Assembly (NCBI GenBank): GCA_002426575.1
Contig: DIRE01000088.1
Span: 1 to 58,029 of the forward strand
DNA: 58,029 bases
DNA from: Clostridiaceae bacterium UBA5444
Lineage (GTDB): Bacteria > Bacillota > Clostridia > Clostridiales > Oxobacteraceae
Direction: 5' to 3'
Shown: in pieces, positions 25,065 through 33,878 of the stretch
Layout of the letters: each line of letters starts with the position of its first letter
Position numbering within the stretch: position 1 is the first letter of the stretch
Notes under the pieces: model-generated
What the model saw: only the letters and a program-made list of their open reading frames with translations
Told to the model about the DNA's origin: nothing
Database searches by the model: none
Position numbers and translations under genes: made by a program

Positions 25065-26207
25065 ATGGAGAGTTTCCCAAAGCCAATATATGTTACTCAG
25101 CCTCTTTTGCCTGATATAGATGAACTAAAAGGGCTATTAGGTAAGATATGGGATAGTAAACAAATCAGCAATAATGGCAGTATGGCTCAAACATTAGAAA
25201 AAGAATTATCATCTTTTTTAAAAGCAGAGTATCTTTCACTATTTGTAAATGGGACCATTGCACTTGAAATAGCATGTAAGGTACTAAGGCTATCAGGTGA
25301 GGTTATAACCACGCCTTTTACCTTTGCTGCAACTTGCCATGCTCTTGCCTTAAATAATATAAAGCCAGTATTTTGTGATATAGAGGAAGATACTTTTAAT
25401 ATTAATCCGGAGTGCATAGAGCCTTTGATTACTCAAAATACAACTGCAATAATGCCTGTTCACGTCTTTGGAAACCCTTGTAGGGTTTATGATATAAAAA
25501 AGATAGCTGATAAATACGGGCTTAAGATAATTTATGACGCGGCCCATGCATTTGGGGTTAAATACCTCGGAAAACCAATTTCCTCATTTGGAGATATATC
25601 AATGTTTAGCTTTCATGCAACCAAAGTATATAACACAATTGAAGGGGGAGCATTAACATTTAATAATCCCTACTATAAGGAAAGGGCAGATTTACTAAAA
25701 AATTTTGGCATAAGGGATGATAATGTAAATGAACCAGGCACTAATGGAAAGCTAAATGAAGTTCAAGCAGCAGTTGGAATACTACTTTTAGAAAAGGTAG
25801 AAGGCGAGATTAAAAGAAGGCAAGAGTTAACCAAACTATATAGGCATTTTTTAAAAGACATTCCAGGAATAAAATTAATGAATGAGGTTGAAGGCGCAGA
25901 CTATAACTACCCATACTTTGTAATAAGGGTACAAAAGGATGAGTATGGATTATCAAGGGATGAGCTGTTTGAAAGGCTAAAACAATATAATATATTTGCT
26001 AAAAAGTATTTTTATCCCCTATGCAGCAACTTTTCATGCTATAGAGATATTAAATCAGCGTCAAAGGAAAACCTCCCCATAGCCCAAACTATTGCAGATA
26101 CAGTACTTGCACTTCCTCTTTATGGAGCTTTATCAGATATAGACGTTGAAAAAATATGCAGTATTATAAGCGCCATAAGCATTATTAGCAGGGGAAAAAG
26201 CATATGA
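25065..26207 (+). CDS. DegT/DnrJ/EryC1-type sugar aminotransferase
   Basis: A 380-residue PLP enzyme. The cofactor lysine is K187 in 'FSFHATKVYNTIEGG', and D158 in 'IIYDAAHAFG' contacts the pyridine nitrogen. 'TTPFTFAATCHAL' and 'MPVHVFGNPC' are further family motifs. It transfers an amino group from glutamate to a nucleotide keto sugar. With RmlA and RmlB alongside, the probable substrate is dTDP-4-keto-6-deoxyglucose, giving dTDP-4-amino-4,6-dideoxyglucose (VioA-like). A 3-keto substrate (FdtB-like) is possible, but no ketoisomerase gene is present. AAGGGGG precedes the ATG, and its end overlaps the acyltransferase by 4 bases. Confidence 0.88.
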   Translation: MESFPKPIYVTQPLLPDIDELKGLLGKIWDSKQISNNGSMAQTLEKELSSFLKAEYLSLFVNGTIALEIACKVLRLSGEVITTPFTFAATCHALALNNIKPVFCDIEEDTFNINPECIEPLITQNTTAIMPVHVFGNPCRVYDIKKIADKYGLKIIYDAAHAFGVKYLGKPISSFGDISMFSFHATKVYNTIEGGALTFNNPYYKERADLLKNFGIRDDNVNEPGTNGKLNEVQAAVGILLLEKVEGEIKRRQELTKLYRHFLKDIPGIKLMNEVEGADYNYPYFVIRVQKDEYGLSRDELFERLKQYNIFAKKYFYPLCSNFSCYRDIKSASKENLPIAQTIADTVLALPLYGALSDIDVEKICSIISAISIISRGKSI

Positions 26208-26854
26208 AGGATTTAGTTATTATAGGAGCAGGAGCTTTTGGAAGAGAGGTTGCACAGCTTGTAGAAGAAATAAACCAATATAAAAAGATGTGGAACTTTA
26301 TAGGATATATAGACGAGACAGAAGAAAAGCAGGGTAAAAGTATAAATGGAAATTTGGTGCTTGGAGATTTTAACTGGCTAGATAAAACTAGTACAAAAAA
26401 TATATGGGGAGTATGTGCAATTGGAAACACAATGGATAAATTTAAACTGGTTAATAAAGCTAAGGACTATAATATTAAATTTGCAAATTTAATACACCCT
26501 AGTGTAAGATTAAACAATTATATCAAAATCGGCCATGGGAACATCATTTGTGCTAACTCTATTTTATCTGTTAATACAAGGATTGGAAACCATGTTGCAA
26601 TAAACCCAACGGGCGGGATTGGTCATGATGCAATAATAGGAGACTATTCAACACTGTATTGGAATGTAACATTAGGTGGTTATGTAAAGTTAAATGAAGG
26701 ATGCGAAATAGGTTCAAAGTCTGTTGTATTACCTAATACAACAATAGGGAAGTGGACAATTTTAGGTGCAGGAGCTGTAGTAATTAAAGACATTCCAGAA
26801 TATTCTACGGCTGTAGGTGTGCCTGCAAAGGTAATTAAAACGAATAAATACTAG
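26204..26854 (+). CDS. NeuD/PglD/VioB-type sugar N-acyltransferase
   Basis: A 216-residue protein. The N-terminal nucleotide-sugar-binding domain begins 'LVIIGAGAFGREVAQLVEEI'. From about residue 85 to 205 a left-handed beta-helix carries hexapeptide repeats ('IKIGHGNIICANSILSVNTR', 'CEIGSKSVVLPNTTIGKWTI'). The putative catalytic histidine is in 'GIGHDAIIGDYS'. Length and layout match PglD, PerB and VioB, which acylate the amino group of 4-amino-dideoxy sugars using acetyl-CoA or a related donor. The ATGA overlap with the aminotransferase implies translational coupling. The expected product is a dTDP-4-acylamino-4,6-dideoxyhexose. Confidence 0.88.
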   Translation: MKDLVIIGAGAFGREVAQLVEEINQYKKMWNFIGYIDETEEKQGKSINGNLVLGDFNWLDKTSTKNIWGVCAIGNTMDKFKLVNKAKDYNIKFANLIHPSVRLNNYIKIGHGNIICANSILSVNTRIGNHVAINPTGGIGHDAIIGDYSTLYWNVTLGGYVKLNEGCEIGSKSVVLPNTTIGKWTILGAGAVVIKDIPEYSTAVGVPAKVIKTNKY

Positions 26855-26885
26855 TTTAGTATCTACAGGAGGGATATATGAATAT

Positions 26886-27851
26886 ATGACTACGCTATAT
26901 ACAGGCAAAATAAATTCAAGGGATAGTTATTTAAGAAGGAGTACAATAAGTAGTATTCCTCCTTTTATAACCTATGTAACGCTTAATCGTTTAGGTTTAA
27001 CAGAAAAGAATTTAAGTAATATTTTAAGTTCCAATGAGGACTTTGAATTGCATATAATTGATTCTAATTCAAAGGACGATACTTGGGATTACTTGCAGAC
27101 ACTAAACGATGACCGCATTAAGTCAAAAACACGCCTTACTTTAAACAGGGGGCCTATATATCCTATAAACCTCAATCTTACCAAAAGAAGACCTGATCAA
27201 TATTATTTTGTTATAGATAGTGACGTTTATATAAAAACTAAGGACTGGATATCAAGGTATCTAGAAGTATTTGAAGTATTCCCAGAAGTAGGTGTATTAG
27301 GGGTTATGAGGGATAATCCATACCCAAGATTCCTTTCCCCTGTAATACCAAAAGCAAAGGGAAATATATCATACTTGCAGCTAAAAAATGCATCTGTTGG
27401 GGTTGATTTAGATTTTATACCTGGCCAGCTTCAGTGTTTAAGACCTGAGCTTATAGACAAAATAGGATATTGGAGTGAAGAGAGCGGGTATGGAGATGCA
27501 GAGCTATCTCCAAGGGTAAAGCATTATACAGATTTTGAGGTGGGATATATAACAACAGTTGAAATAGATATGGCACAAACAATAGGATGTGGCGAATGCA
27601 GGGCAAAAGATTTCTGCAAACTTAATAGGAGCATAAATACCTGCTTCACATTAGGGAAAAGAGCAAATGTAAACGAACCTTTTGCTAGAAAGTTCAGGTG
27701 GAAGTATTTAGAGACGTTTAGAGAATTAGCAGAAGGAAAAAGAGATGCCTATTGTGCTTCTGTACATGACCCAAAGTCAATGGTAAATCATGTATATAAC
27801 AAGGAATGGGCTAATGAAAACTTTCAGTATTATATTATGAATTCAAACTAA
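26886..27851 (+). CDS. GT2-like glycosyltransferase with four-cysteine motif (copy 2)
   Basis: A 321-residue paralogue of the protein at 24142, with about 20 extra N-terminal residues. Matching segments are 'TYVTLNRLGLTEKNLSNIL', 'VIDSDVYIKTKDWISRYLEV', 'LQCLRPELIDKIGYWSEE' and the C-terminal 'YCASVHDPKSMVNHVYNKEW'. The cysteine motif is conserved with identical spacing, C-x2-C-x5-C-x8-C ('CGECRAKDFCKLNR' then 'INTC'). The ATG at 26886 overlaps a 3-codon ORF (ATGAATATATGA at 26878) that sits nearer the AGGAGGG site, so start choice is slightly uncertain and coupling through the mini-ORF is possible. Two transferases suggest two successive or two alternative acceptors. Confidence 0.8.
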   Translation: MTTLYTGKINSRDSYLRRSTISSIPPFITYVTLNRLGLTEKNLSNILSSNEDFELHIIDSNSKDDTWDYLQTLNDDRIKSKTRLTLNRGPIYPINLNLTKRRPDQYYFVIDSDVYIKTKDWISRYLEVFEVFPEVGVLGVMRDNPYPRFLSPVIPKAKGNISYLQLKNASVGVDLDFIPGQLQCLRPELIDKIGYWSEESGYGDAELSPRVKHYTDFEVGYITTVEIDMAQTIGCGECRAKDFCKLNRSINTCFTLGKRANVNEPFARKFRWKYLETFRELAEGKRDAYCASVHDPKSMVNHVYNKEWANENFQYYIMNSN

Positions 27852-27864
27852 CCTATATGGCTAT

Positions 27865-27897
27865 AAATAGGCGGTTCATATTGAATCGCCTATTTGC
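27865..27897 (+). terminator. Terminator after glycosyltransferase operon
   Basis: AAATAGGCG (27865-27873) pairs with CGCCTATTT (27887-27895), extended inside by GTTCA/TGAAT, 14 bases after the stop codon. Confidence 0.8.
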
Positions 27898-27982
27898 ATA
27901 CTCCATCTTTATTAGTCTATTTAATTAAATTGGATTATAATTAAGTAGAGGAAAATTTTTAATTTTTAAGGAGGAGATTATT

Positions 27983-29989
27983 TTGGAGAATATAAGAATT
28001 GATGATTTTAAGAATTATGAATTTTTATCGGGAATAAAGTATTCAGATGATGGCAGGTATGGATGTTTTGTAAACCACAAAATGGACTATGAGGAGAATA
28101 AATATAGTTCTAACCTTTGGATTTATAATACTGAAGATGATAATGTTTTTAAACTTACATCATTTAATAATGAAAGCAATTTTATATGGTATGATAATTC
28201 AACAATACTTTTTCAAGCAATAAGAAATGATAGGGATAAAGCAAGAAAAGAAGCAGGAGATGAATTTACTGTATTTTATAAAATTAATATACACGGGGGA
28301 GAAGCAATTGAGGCATTTAGAATACCTAAAAATGTTAATAATATAATGAAGGTTAATGATAATACCTTAATATTTTCTTCAACTCATCAAAAAAACAAGA
28401 TTCCCCTTGATGCATTAGATAAATCTAAAAAAGAGGAAGAATTTAAAAGAAGAAATGAAGAGAAAGACTTTGAAGTTCTCGAGGAGATACCTTTTTGGAG
28501 CAATGGAGAAGGATTTGTAGATGGAAATAGAGAGCAGTTATATATATATGATTTAAATTCTAAAAAGTATGAGCCTATTACGGATGAAGATATAAACGTA
28601 GAGATGTTTAGGCTAAATAAAGATAAGAATAAGATTGTATTTATAGGATCCCGCTATAAAGGCAAAATGGATATTAAAAATGCTATATATATTTGTAACT
28701 TAAATAGTAAGCATATAAATAAAATAACCCCTGATGAGACTTTTATATATGATTATGCAGATTTTTTGGGTGATGATATTATATGCACTGGAAGTGATAT
28801 GAAAGGTTATGGGCTAAATGAGAATGTTAAGTTCTATTTAATATCCTTAGATACAAATAATAGAAAGTCCATAACACCTGATTTAGACGTAAGCCTTTGG
28901 AATTCTGTAGGATCTGACTGCAGATATGGTGCATCATCAACTAAAAAGGTGGATGGGGATTATATGTATTTTACAACTACTGAGGGGTACAATACATACC
29001 TAAATAGAATAGATAAAGATGGAGATATTGAAAAGGTTATAACAGGGGATGGCTCAATAGATGGATTTGATGCATTAGATGGAAAAATAATATTTATAGC
29101 ATTAAGAGGCATTAAACTGCAGGAGCTATATAGATATGATAAAGATAGAGAGATCCAAGTAACTCATTTTAATGATTGGGTTTTAAATGAAAGAAATGTA
29201 TCTATACCTGAAAAGATTAAATTTGAAACGGAGTCAGGAATTTTTATTGATGGATGGGTTATGAAACCTATTTCTTATAAAGAAGATAAAAAGTATCCTG
29301 CACTGCTTAATATACATGGAGGACCAAAGTCAACCTATGGAGAGGTTTTTTATCATGAAATGCAGTACTGGGCTGGATTAGGGTATTTCGTATTTTTCTG
29401 TAATCCAAGGGGAAGCGATGGAAGAGGCAATGAGTTTGCAGATATTAGAGGAAAATACGGCACAATTGACTATGACGATATAATGAGGTTTACTGATTAT
29501 GTGCTTAAGATGTACCCTTCCATAGATAAAGACAGGGTTGGCGTTTTGGGCGGATCCTATGGAGGATTTATGACTAATTGGATAATAGGCCATACTGATA
29601 GGTTTAAGGCTGCTGCATCTCAAAGGAGTATATCTAACTGGACATCAAAATTCTGTACAACTGATATAGGGTACTATTTTGTAGATGATCAGATTGGAAA
29701 AACACCATGGCAGGATTATAATAAGCTTTGGGACAGTTCACCTCTTAAATATGCAGATAAGGTTAAAACTCCTACGCTATTTATACATTCTGATGAGGAC
29801 TACCGCTGCTATATTGCAGAAGGGATTCAGATGTTCACTGCTCTTAAATATCATGGAGTTGAATCAAGGCTATGTATGTTTAGAGGAGAAAACCATGAGC
29901 TTAGCAGAAGTGGCAAGCCAAGGCACAGAGTAAGAAGGCTTAAAGAAATAACAGAGTGGTTTAATAAACATTTGAAGACCACATGTTAA
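27983..29989 (+). CDS. S9 family (prolyl oligopeptidase/acylaminoacyl) peptidase
   Basis: A 668-residue serine peptidase without signal peptide. An N-terminal beta-propeller (about 1-400) precedes the alpha/beta-hydrolase domain. The triad is S525 in 'GVLGGSYGGFMTNW', D606 in 'FIHSDEDYRC' and H638 in 'ENHELSRSG'. 'YPALLNIHGGPKSTYGEVFY' supplies the HGG oxyanion region. This layout fits the S9C group, which trims short or N-acylated peptides in the cytoplasm. The start is TTG at 27983, 8 bases after AAGGAGGAG. A dipeptidase follows after 22 bases, so the pair may form a peptide-salvage operon. Confidence 0.9.
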   Translation: MENIRIDDFKNYEFLSGIKYSDDGRYGCFVNHKMDYEENKYSSNLWIYNTEDDNVFKLTSFNNESNFIWYDNSTILFQAIRNDRDKARKEAGDEFTVFYKINIHGGEAIEAFRIPKNVNNIMKVNDNTLIFSSTHQKNKIPLDALDKSKKEEEFKRRNEEKDFEVLEEIPFWSNGEGFVDGNREQLYIYDLNSKKYEPITDEDINVEMFRLNKDKNKIVFIGSRYKGKMDIKNAIYICNLNSKHINKITPDETFIYDYADFLGDDIICTGSDMKGYGLNENVKFYLISLDTNNRKSITPDLDVSLWNSVGSDCRYGASSTKKVDGDYMYFTTTEGYNTYLNRIDKDGDIEKVITGDGSIDGFDALDGKIIFIALRGIKLQELYRYDKDREIQVTHFNDWVLNERNVSIPEKIKFETESGIFIDGWVMKPISYKEDKKYPALLNIHGGPKSTYGEVFYHEMQYWAGLGYFVFFCNPRGSDGRGNEFADIRGKYGTIDYDDIMRFTDYVLKMYPSIDKDRVGVLGGSYGGFMTNWIIGHTDRFKAAASQRSISNWTSKFCTTDIGYYFVDDQIGKTPWQDYNKLWDSSPLKYADKVKTPTLFIHSDEDYRCYIAEGIQMFTALKYHGVESRLCMFRGENHELSRSGKPRHRVRRLKEITEWFNKHLKTTC

Positions 29990-30011
29990 GACACGTTAAA
30001 GGGGGATTTTT

Positions 30012-30956
30012 ATGGGGGTTATTGATTTTCATTGTGATACAATTTTAAGGATTATGGAAGAAGGCGGGGCTAAGGATAGCCTTAAAAAAAATGACTTTAA
30101 TGTTGATATTGAAAAGCTTAAAAAGGGAGACTATATAGCACAGTTTTTTGCTATGTTTGTTAATTTAGGCGAGGTGGATAATCCATTAGAGGCTTGCCTT
30201 AAAATGATTGATAGATTCTATATGGAGCTAGATCAAAATAACGACAGCATCGCATTTGCAGATGGAATTTCAGATATAAATGAAAACATGGATAAAAACA
30301 AAATATCAGCATTTCTTACAATAGAAGAAGGAGCCACAATAAAGGGGAGTATAGAGAATTTAAGGAACTTTTATAGGCTTGGAGTTAGGCTTATGACATT
30401 AACATGGAATTATCCTAATGAAATAGGATATCCAAACTGCAAAGAATGTTATATGGATAAAGGTCTTACTTCGTTTGGACATGACGTGGTATATGAAATG
30501 AACAATTTAGGAATGATTATAGATGTATCTCATCTTTCAGATGGTGGTTTTTATGATGTTGCAAGACTATCTAAAAAGCCTTTTGTAGCTTCCCACTCAA
30601 ATGCTAGAGCAAAAAAGGAAAGTTGTAGGAATCTAACTGATGACATGATAAAGGTATTAGCTAAAAAGGGCGGAGTTATGGGTATAAACTTTGAGAGAAG
30701 CTTTTTAGGAGAAGGAGATATAAGCAGGGTAGATTATATGGTGGACCATATAAAGCACATAAAGAATGTAGGAGGCATTGATGTTATATCTCTCGGAACG
30801 GATTTTGATGGTATAGACCAAAACCTTGAGATAAAGAACGCTGGAGAGATGTATAAGCTAATAGACAAGCTCAAAGAGGCTAATTTTACAGAAGGAGAGA
30901 TAGAAAAGATATTACATTTAAACGCAATTAGAGTTATAGGTGATATTTTAAATTAA
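30012..30956 (+). CDS. Membrane dipeptidase (M19, renal dipeptidase family)
   Basis: A 314-residue metallopeptidase. The first metal ligands are H7 and D9 in 'IDFHCDT'. The bridging glutamate lies in 'TIEEGATIKG', later histidines are in 'IDVSHLSDGG' and 'VASHSNARAK', and the final Asp is in 'SLGTDFDGID'. The family hydrolyses dipeptides, including those with D-residues. There is no signal peptide, so it is cytoplasmic here. AAGGGGG lies upstream, and it follows the S9 peptidase closely. In some clostridia the same family is linked to antibiotic or D-peptide breakdown, but nothing here shows that. Confidence 0.93.
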   Translation: MGVIDFHCDTILRIMEEGGAKDSLKKNDFNVDIEKLKKGDYIAQFFAMFVNLGEVDNPLEACLKMIDRFYMELDQNNDSIAFADGISDINENMDKNKISAFLTIEEGATIKGSIENLRNFYRLGVRLMTLTWNYPNEIGYPNCKECYMDKGLTSFGHDVVYEMNNLGMIIDVSHLSDGGFYDVARLSKKPFVASHSNARAKKESCRNLTDDMIKVLAKKGGVMGINFERSFLGEGDISRVDYMVDHIKHIKNVGGIDVISLGTDFDGIDQNLEIKNAGEMYKLIDKLKEANFTEGEIEKILHLNAIRVIGDILN

Positions 30957-30962
30957 ATTTAA

Positions 30963-30992
30963 TTGTACCATATGCATATTATAATGTATAAT
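30963..30992 (+). promoter_or_regulatory. Sigma-A promoter for DUF2207 gene
   Basis: TTGTAC (30963-30968), an 18-base spacer and TATAAT (30987-30992). The roughly 70-base leader after it holds a small stem GCTAT/ATAGC and a CGGG/CCCG pairing before the ribosome site. Confidence 0.55.
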
Positions 30993-31065
30993 AGTGGAAA
31001 GGCTTGGTATTTTTTAGCTATCAATAGCCGGGTTGTTTTTATTCGCCCGTAAGATGGAGGTATAT

Positions 31066-32883
31066 ATGAAAAACAAGAAAATTAGTATATTTTTACTCAT
31101 TGCAATATTGCTTTTTCCTATATCTAGTGTTGCAAAAGCTGATTCAGTTAATTATAAGGTAAAAGAATATAATATAGTATCTAATATACAAAAAAACGGT
31201 ATAGTGGATGTGGTTGAGGAGATAACCTATGATTTTGAGAGCAAAGCCAATGGTATATATAGGGATATTGATTTAAAGAATCAAAGAGGACAAAATGCCA
31301 CAATTCATGATATAAGTGTATATGAAGAAACTAAAGAAGGAATTGTGCAATATAAAGAAGGAAAAGCCAAAAATGGAATGGGCGATATATATACTCTTGA
31401 TAAGACCTGGGAAGGTGTAAAAATAAAGGTATATTCCCCTGCAGATAAAGAGAAAAAGAAATATATAATAAAGTATAGTTTAGATGGTGCAATTGTTAAA
31501 TATAATGATACTGCAGAGCTTTTTTGGTCTTTTATAGGAGGCAGGTGGGACAGTACTTTAGAGAATGTAAAAGTAAATGTATCCCTAGCAGAGGATGCTA
31601 AAGATAACCTTAAAGTATTTAGCCATGGACCTTTATATGGAGAGTCAAAAATAGTAGATAGTAAAACAGTAGAATATAAAATAGATAAATTAGGTATGAG
31701 GACTCCTACAGAAATAAGAGTTTTATTTCCAAACTCTTCAGTTCCTGAGTGTAAAAATGCAGTAAATAAAGATATGCTAAATAATATACTTAATGATGAA
31801 GCTAAAAGAGCGGAAAAGGCAAATAGAAAAAGGAAAGTCTCTAAAGTATCTGGAGGCCTTTCAATAGCATGGCCTATTTTATCAGCTATGATTTATATTG
31901 TGCTATATAAAAAGTATGGTAAAAATAAAAAGTATGACCTAGGCGAAACATATATAACAACTGCGCCGGGAGATTATGGACCAGCTTCAGCAAGCTATAT
32001 AACAAACTTTGGGATAGTTGGTGCAGGAGAGATTACTGCAGAGATAATGCATATGGTAAATGAAGGGTACTTAACAATGGAAGAGGCTAGTGATACAAAG
32101 AAATACTTTGGAAAAGAAGCAACAAAGTCTGATTATATAATAAAGAAAAATATCTCTATGCTAATGGATAGACTTATGGATAATGAAAAGTTTTTGATAA
32201 ATTGGTTTATTGACAAGATTGGGGATGGAACAGAGGTATCATTTAAAGATATTAAAGACTATTCCCACAAAAACTCTTCAAAGTTTAGCAAAGATCTTGA
32301 GGAGTGGAAGAAGATAATAAAAGCTGATACAGAAAAGTTAGGCTTTATAAGCGAAAAAACTGATGCAGTAAAATATGGACTTATATTTTTCATTATAAGT
32401 TTATGCCTAGGCATTTTGGCAGGGGCTTTTGAAGGAATGTGGGGCTTTACAGCATCGGCAGGACTTTCATCATTCTTTGTATTTATATTTTCATTCCTTA
32501 TAAGGGATGTATCTCCTAAAATGGTTGAAGCAAGAGCTAAATGGAACTCTTATAGAAACTATTTAAGGGATGTTACAAGAGAAAAGAAGGAAGATACATT
32601 TACACTTCCAATATGGGAAGGCCAGCTTCCTTATGCAATAATGTTTGGGTATTATAATAGCGCAGCCAAACATATAAAAAAGAATTTTAGTGGTGATGAT
32701 TTTTATACTTCTTCTCTTACTTATCTTCATGGAAGCAGTGGAGGAGATTCTTTTAGCGGAATAGATGGATTATCAAGTAGTATAAAAACCATAATGTCTG
32801 ACCTATCGTCTTCAACAGGTGTCGGTGGAGGTTCAAGCGGCACTGGGGGAGCTGGCGGCGGTGGCGGCGGCGGAGCATTTTAA
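31066..32883 (+). CDS. DUF2207 membrane protein
   Basis: A 605-residue protein. A signal peptide or first helix (ISIFLLIAILLFPISSVAKA) leads to an extracytoplasmic beta-rich DUF2207 domain (about 25-235; 'IVSNIQKNGIVDVVEEITYD', 'NGIYRDIDL'). A helix follows near 260, then a cytoplasmic region with a winged-helix-like part, two more helices near 440-485 and a glycine-rich tail of about 20 residues, a hallmark of the family. The function is unknown. I chose the ATG at 31066 because GGAGG lies 5 bases upstream; the frame starting at 31033 lacks support. It has its own promoter and a perfect terminator. Confidence 0.9.
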   Translation: MKNKKISIFLLIAILLFPISSVAKADSVNYKVKEYNIVSNIQKNGIVDVVEEITYDFESKANGIYRDIDLKNQRGQNATIHDISVYEETKEGIVQYKEGKAKNGMGDIYTLDKTWEGVKIKVYSPADKEKKKYIIKYSLDGAIVKYNDTAELFWSFIGGRWDSTLENVKVNVSLAEDAKDNLKVFSHGPLYGESKIVDSKTVEYKIDKLGMRTPTEIRVLFPNSSVPECKNAVNKDMLNNILNDEAKRAEKANRKRKVSKVSGGLSIAWPILSAMIYIVLYKKYGKNKKYDLGETYITTAPGDYGPASASYITNFGIVGAGEITAEIMHMVNEGYLTMEEASDTKKYFGKEATKSDYIIKKNISMLMDRLMDNEKFLINWFIDKIGDGTEVSFKDIKDYSHKNSSKFSKDLEEWKKIIKADTEKLGFISEKTDAVKYGLIFFIISLCLGILAGAFEGMWGFTASAGLSSFFVFIFSFLIRDVSPKMVEARAKWNSYRNYLRDVTREKKEDTFTLPIWEGQLPYAIMFGYYNSAAKHIKKNFSGDDFYTSSLTYLHGSSGGDSFSGIDGLSSSIKTIMSDLSSSTGVGGGSSGTGGAGGGGGGGAF

Positions 32884-32918
32884 AAAAGTTTCCACGTATA
32901 TATACGTGGAAACTTTTT
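32883..32918. terminator. Perfect 36-base palindromic bidirectional terminator
   Basis: Bases 32883-32900 and 32901-32918 are exact reverse complements (AAAAAGTTTCCACGTATA and its partner). It starts at the last base of the DUF2207 stop codon and ends 2 bases before the stop of the decayed dehydrogenase on the other strand, so it serves both. Confidence 0.9.
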
Positions 32919-32919
32919 A

Positions 32920-33263
32920 CTATTTAGCAAGGTTTAGTATATTTAATACATCTTGTTTATAAATCTTTTTAAGCCTGCCAACAGCAAGAATAAAATTTAT
33001 GTTATTTTTGCAGCATATATCTATGCCTCTTTTCACAAGGCTTAACTAGGGTTTGGCTGAGCACCAGGAAGTTCAATAAACTCAACTCCAGCTTCATTTA
33101 AAGGATTAACTACTTTTTCATAAAGACCAGATTTTTTTATACTTCCCCCACCATAGTGAAGAAGAATCTTACTGCTAAATTTTTTAGTTTCCCTTCCTAC
33201 TTCCTTTTCTGTATCCCTACCAAATATTATCTTTGTAGGACACTGAAAAACAAAATTATCCAT
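32920..33263 (-). pseudogene. Iron-containing alcohol dehydrogenase, frameshifted and internally deleted
   Basis: From the ATG at 33263 (AAGGAGG upstream) the first 73 codons encode the N-terminus of a BdhA/YqhD-type dehydrogenase ('NFVFQCPTKIIFGRDTEKEV', 'LLHYGGGSIKKSGLYEKV', 'ELPGAQPNP'). The frame then stops. Shifting frame one base later restores the family pattern ('SLVKRGIDICCKNNINFILA', then VG), after which the GGGS nucleotide site and most of the protein are missing. The frame continues as 'RLKKIYKQDVLNILNLAK', which looks like a dehydrogenase C-terminus, and stops at 32920. The natural enzyme is about 385 residues. So a one-base deletion plus a large internal deletion have inactivated it. 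Confidence 0.8.
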
Positions 33264-33439
33264 AGTAATTACCTCCTTGATTTTAGTGCATAAGATTATT
33301 ATGTGGGTATCAAGTATTTAGAGGAAAGTTTAATACAAAATATCAGTATTTGATGGGTGAGGGTGGAGCAGGTTCTAATAAACTAAAAGGTATAATTAAC
33401 GCCTATTTACATTCCTAATAAAAAGTTAAAATGAAAATA

Positions 33440-33468
33440 TTGACATTTGGGTCTACTAGATGTAGACT
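33440..33468 (+). promoter_or_regulatory. BlaI-type operator inside promoter
   Basis: TTGACA at 33440-33445 and a weak -10 (TAGACT, 33463-33468) are 17 bases apart. Between them lies GTCTAC-TAGAT-GTAGAC (33451-33467), a perfect inverted repeat like BlaI/MecI operators. The downstream BlaI-like protein most likely binds here and represses its own operon. Confidence 0.7.
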
Positions 33469-33513
33469 TAGTATATTAAGGTCGATATATAATAGACCAA
33501 GGAGGTTTAAATT

Positions 33514-33876
33514 ATGAATGATTATAAACTTGCAAAAAGCGAAGCAAAATTTTCTGATTTAATCTGGCAGTACGAGCCAATCAGTTCCGGTGAGCTGGTA
33601 AAACTGTGCGAAAAAGAGATGGGTTGGAAGAAATCTACCACATATACAGTTTTAAAGAAGCTATGCAAAAAAGGTATTTTTCAAAATGAAAATGCAGTGG
33701 TATCATCTAGAGTAAAAAAAGATGAGCTTTGCGCAAAGCAAAGCAGACGCTTTGTTGAAGATACCTTTGGAGGGTCATTGCCTAAATTCCTGACAGCCTT
33801 TATCGGAGAAAAAAGGCTTAGTGATCATCAGGCTGAAGAGCTTAAGAAACTGATTGACGAGTTTAAGGAGGGATAA
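33514..33876 (+). CDS. BlaI/MecI family transcriptional repressor
   Basis: A 120-residue winged-helix protein of normal BlaI length. 'KSEAKFSDLIWQYEPISSGE' and 'GWKKSTTYTVLKKLCKKGIF' are the two helices and the recognition helix, and the C-terminal half forms the dimer. In this family proteolysis started by the BlaR1-like partner releases the operator. The partner starts 2 bases after its stop. AAGGAGG precedes the ATG and a matching operator sits in the promoter. No beta-lactamase gene is nearby, so the regulated target may be elsewhere or may be only the pair itself. Confidence 0.93.
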   Translation: MNDYKLAKSEAKFSDLIWQYEPISSGELVKLCEKEMGWKKSTTYTVLKKLCKKGIFQNENAVVSSRVKKDELCAKQSRRFVEDTFGGSLPKFLTAFIGEKRLSDHQAEELKKLIDEFKEG

Positions 33877-33878
33877 CT

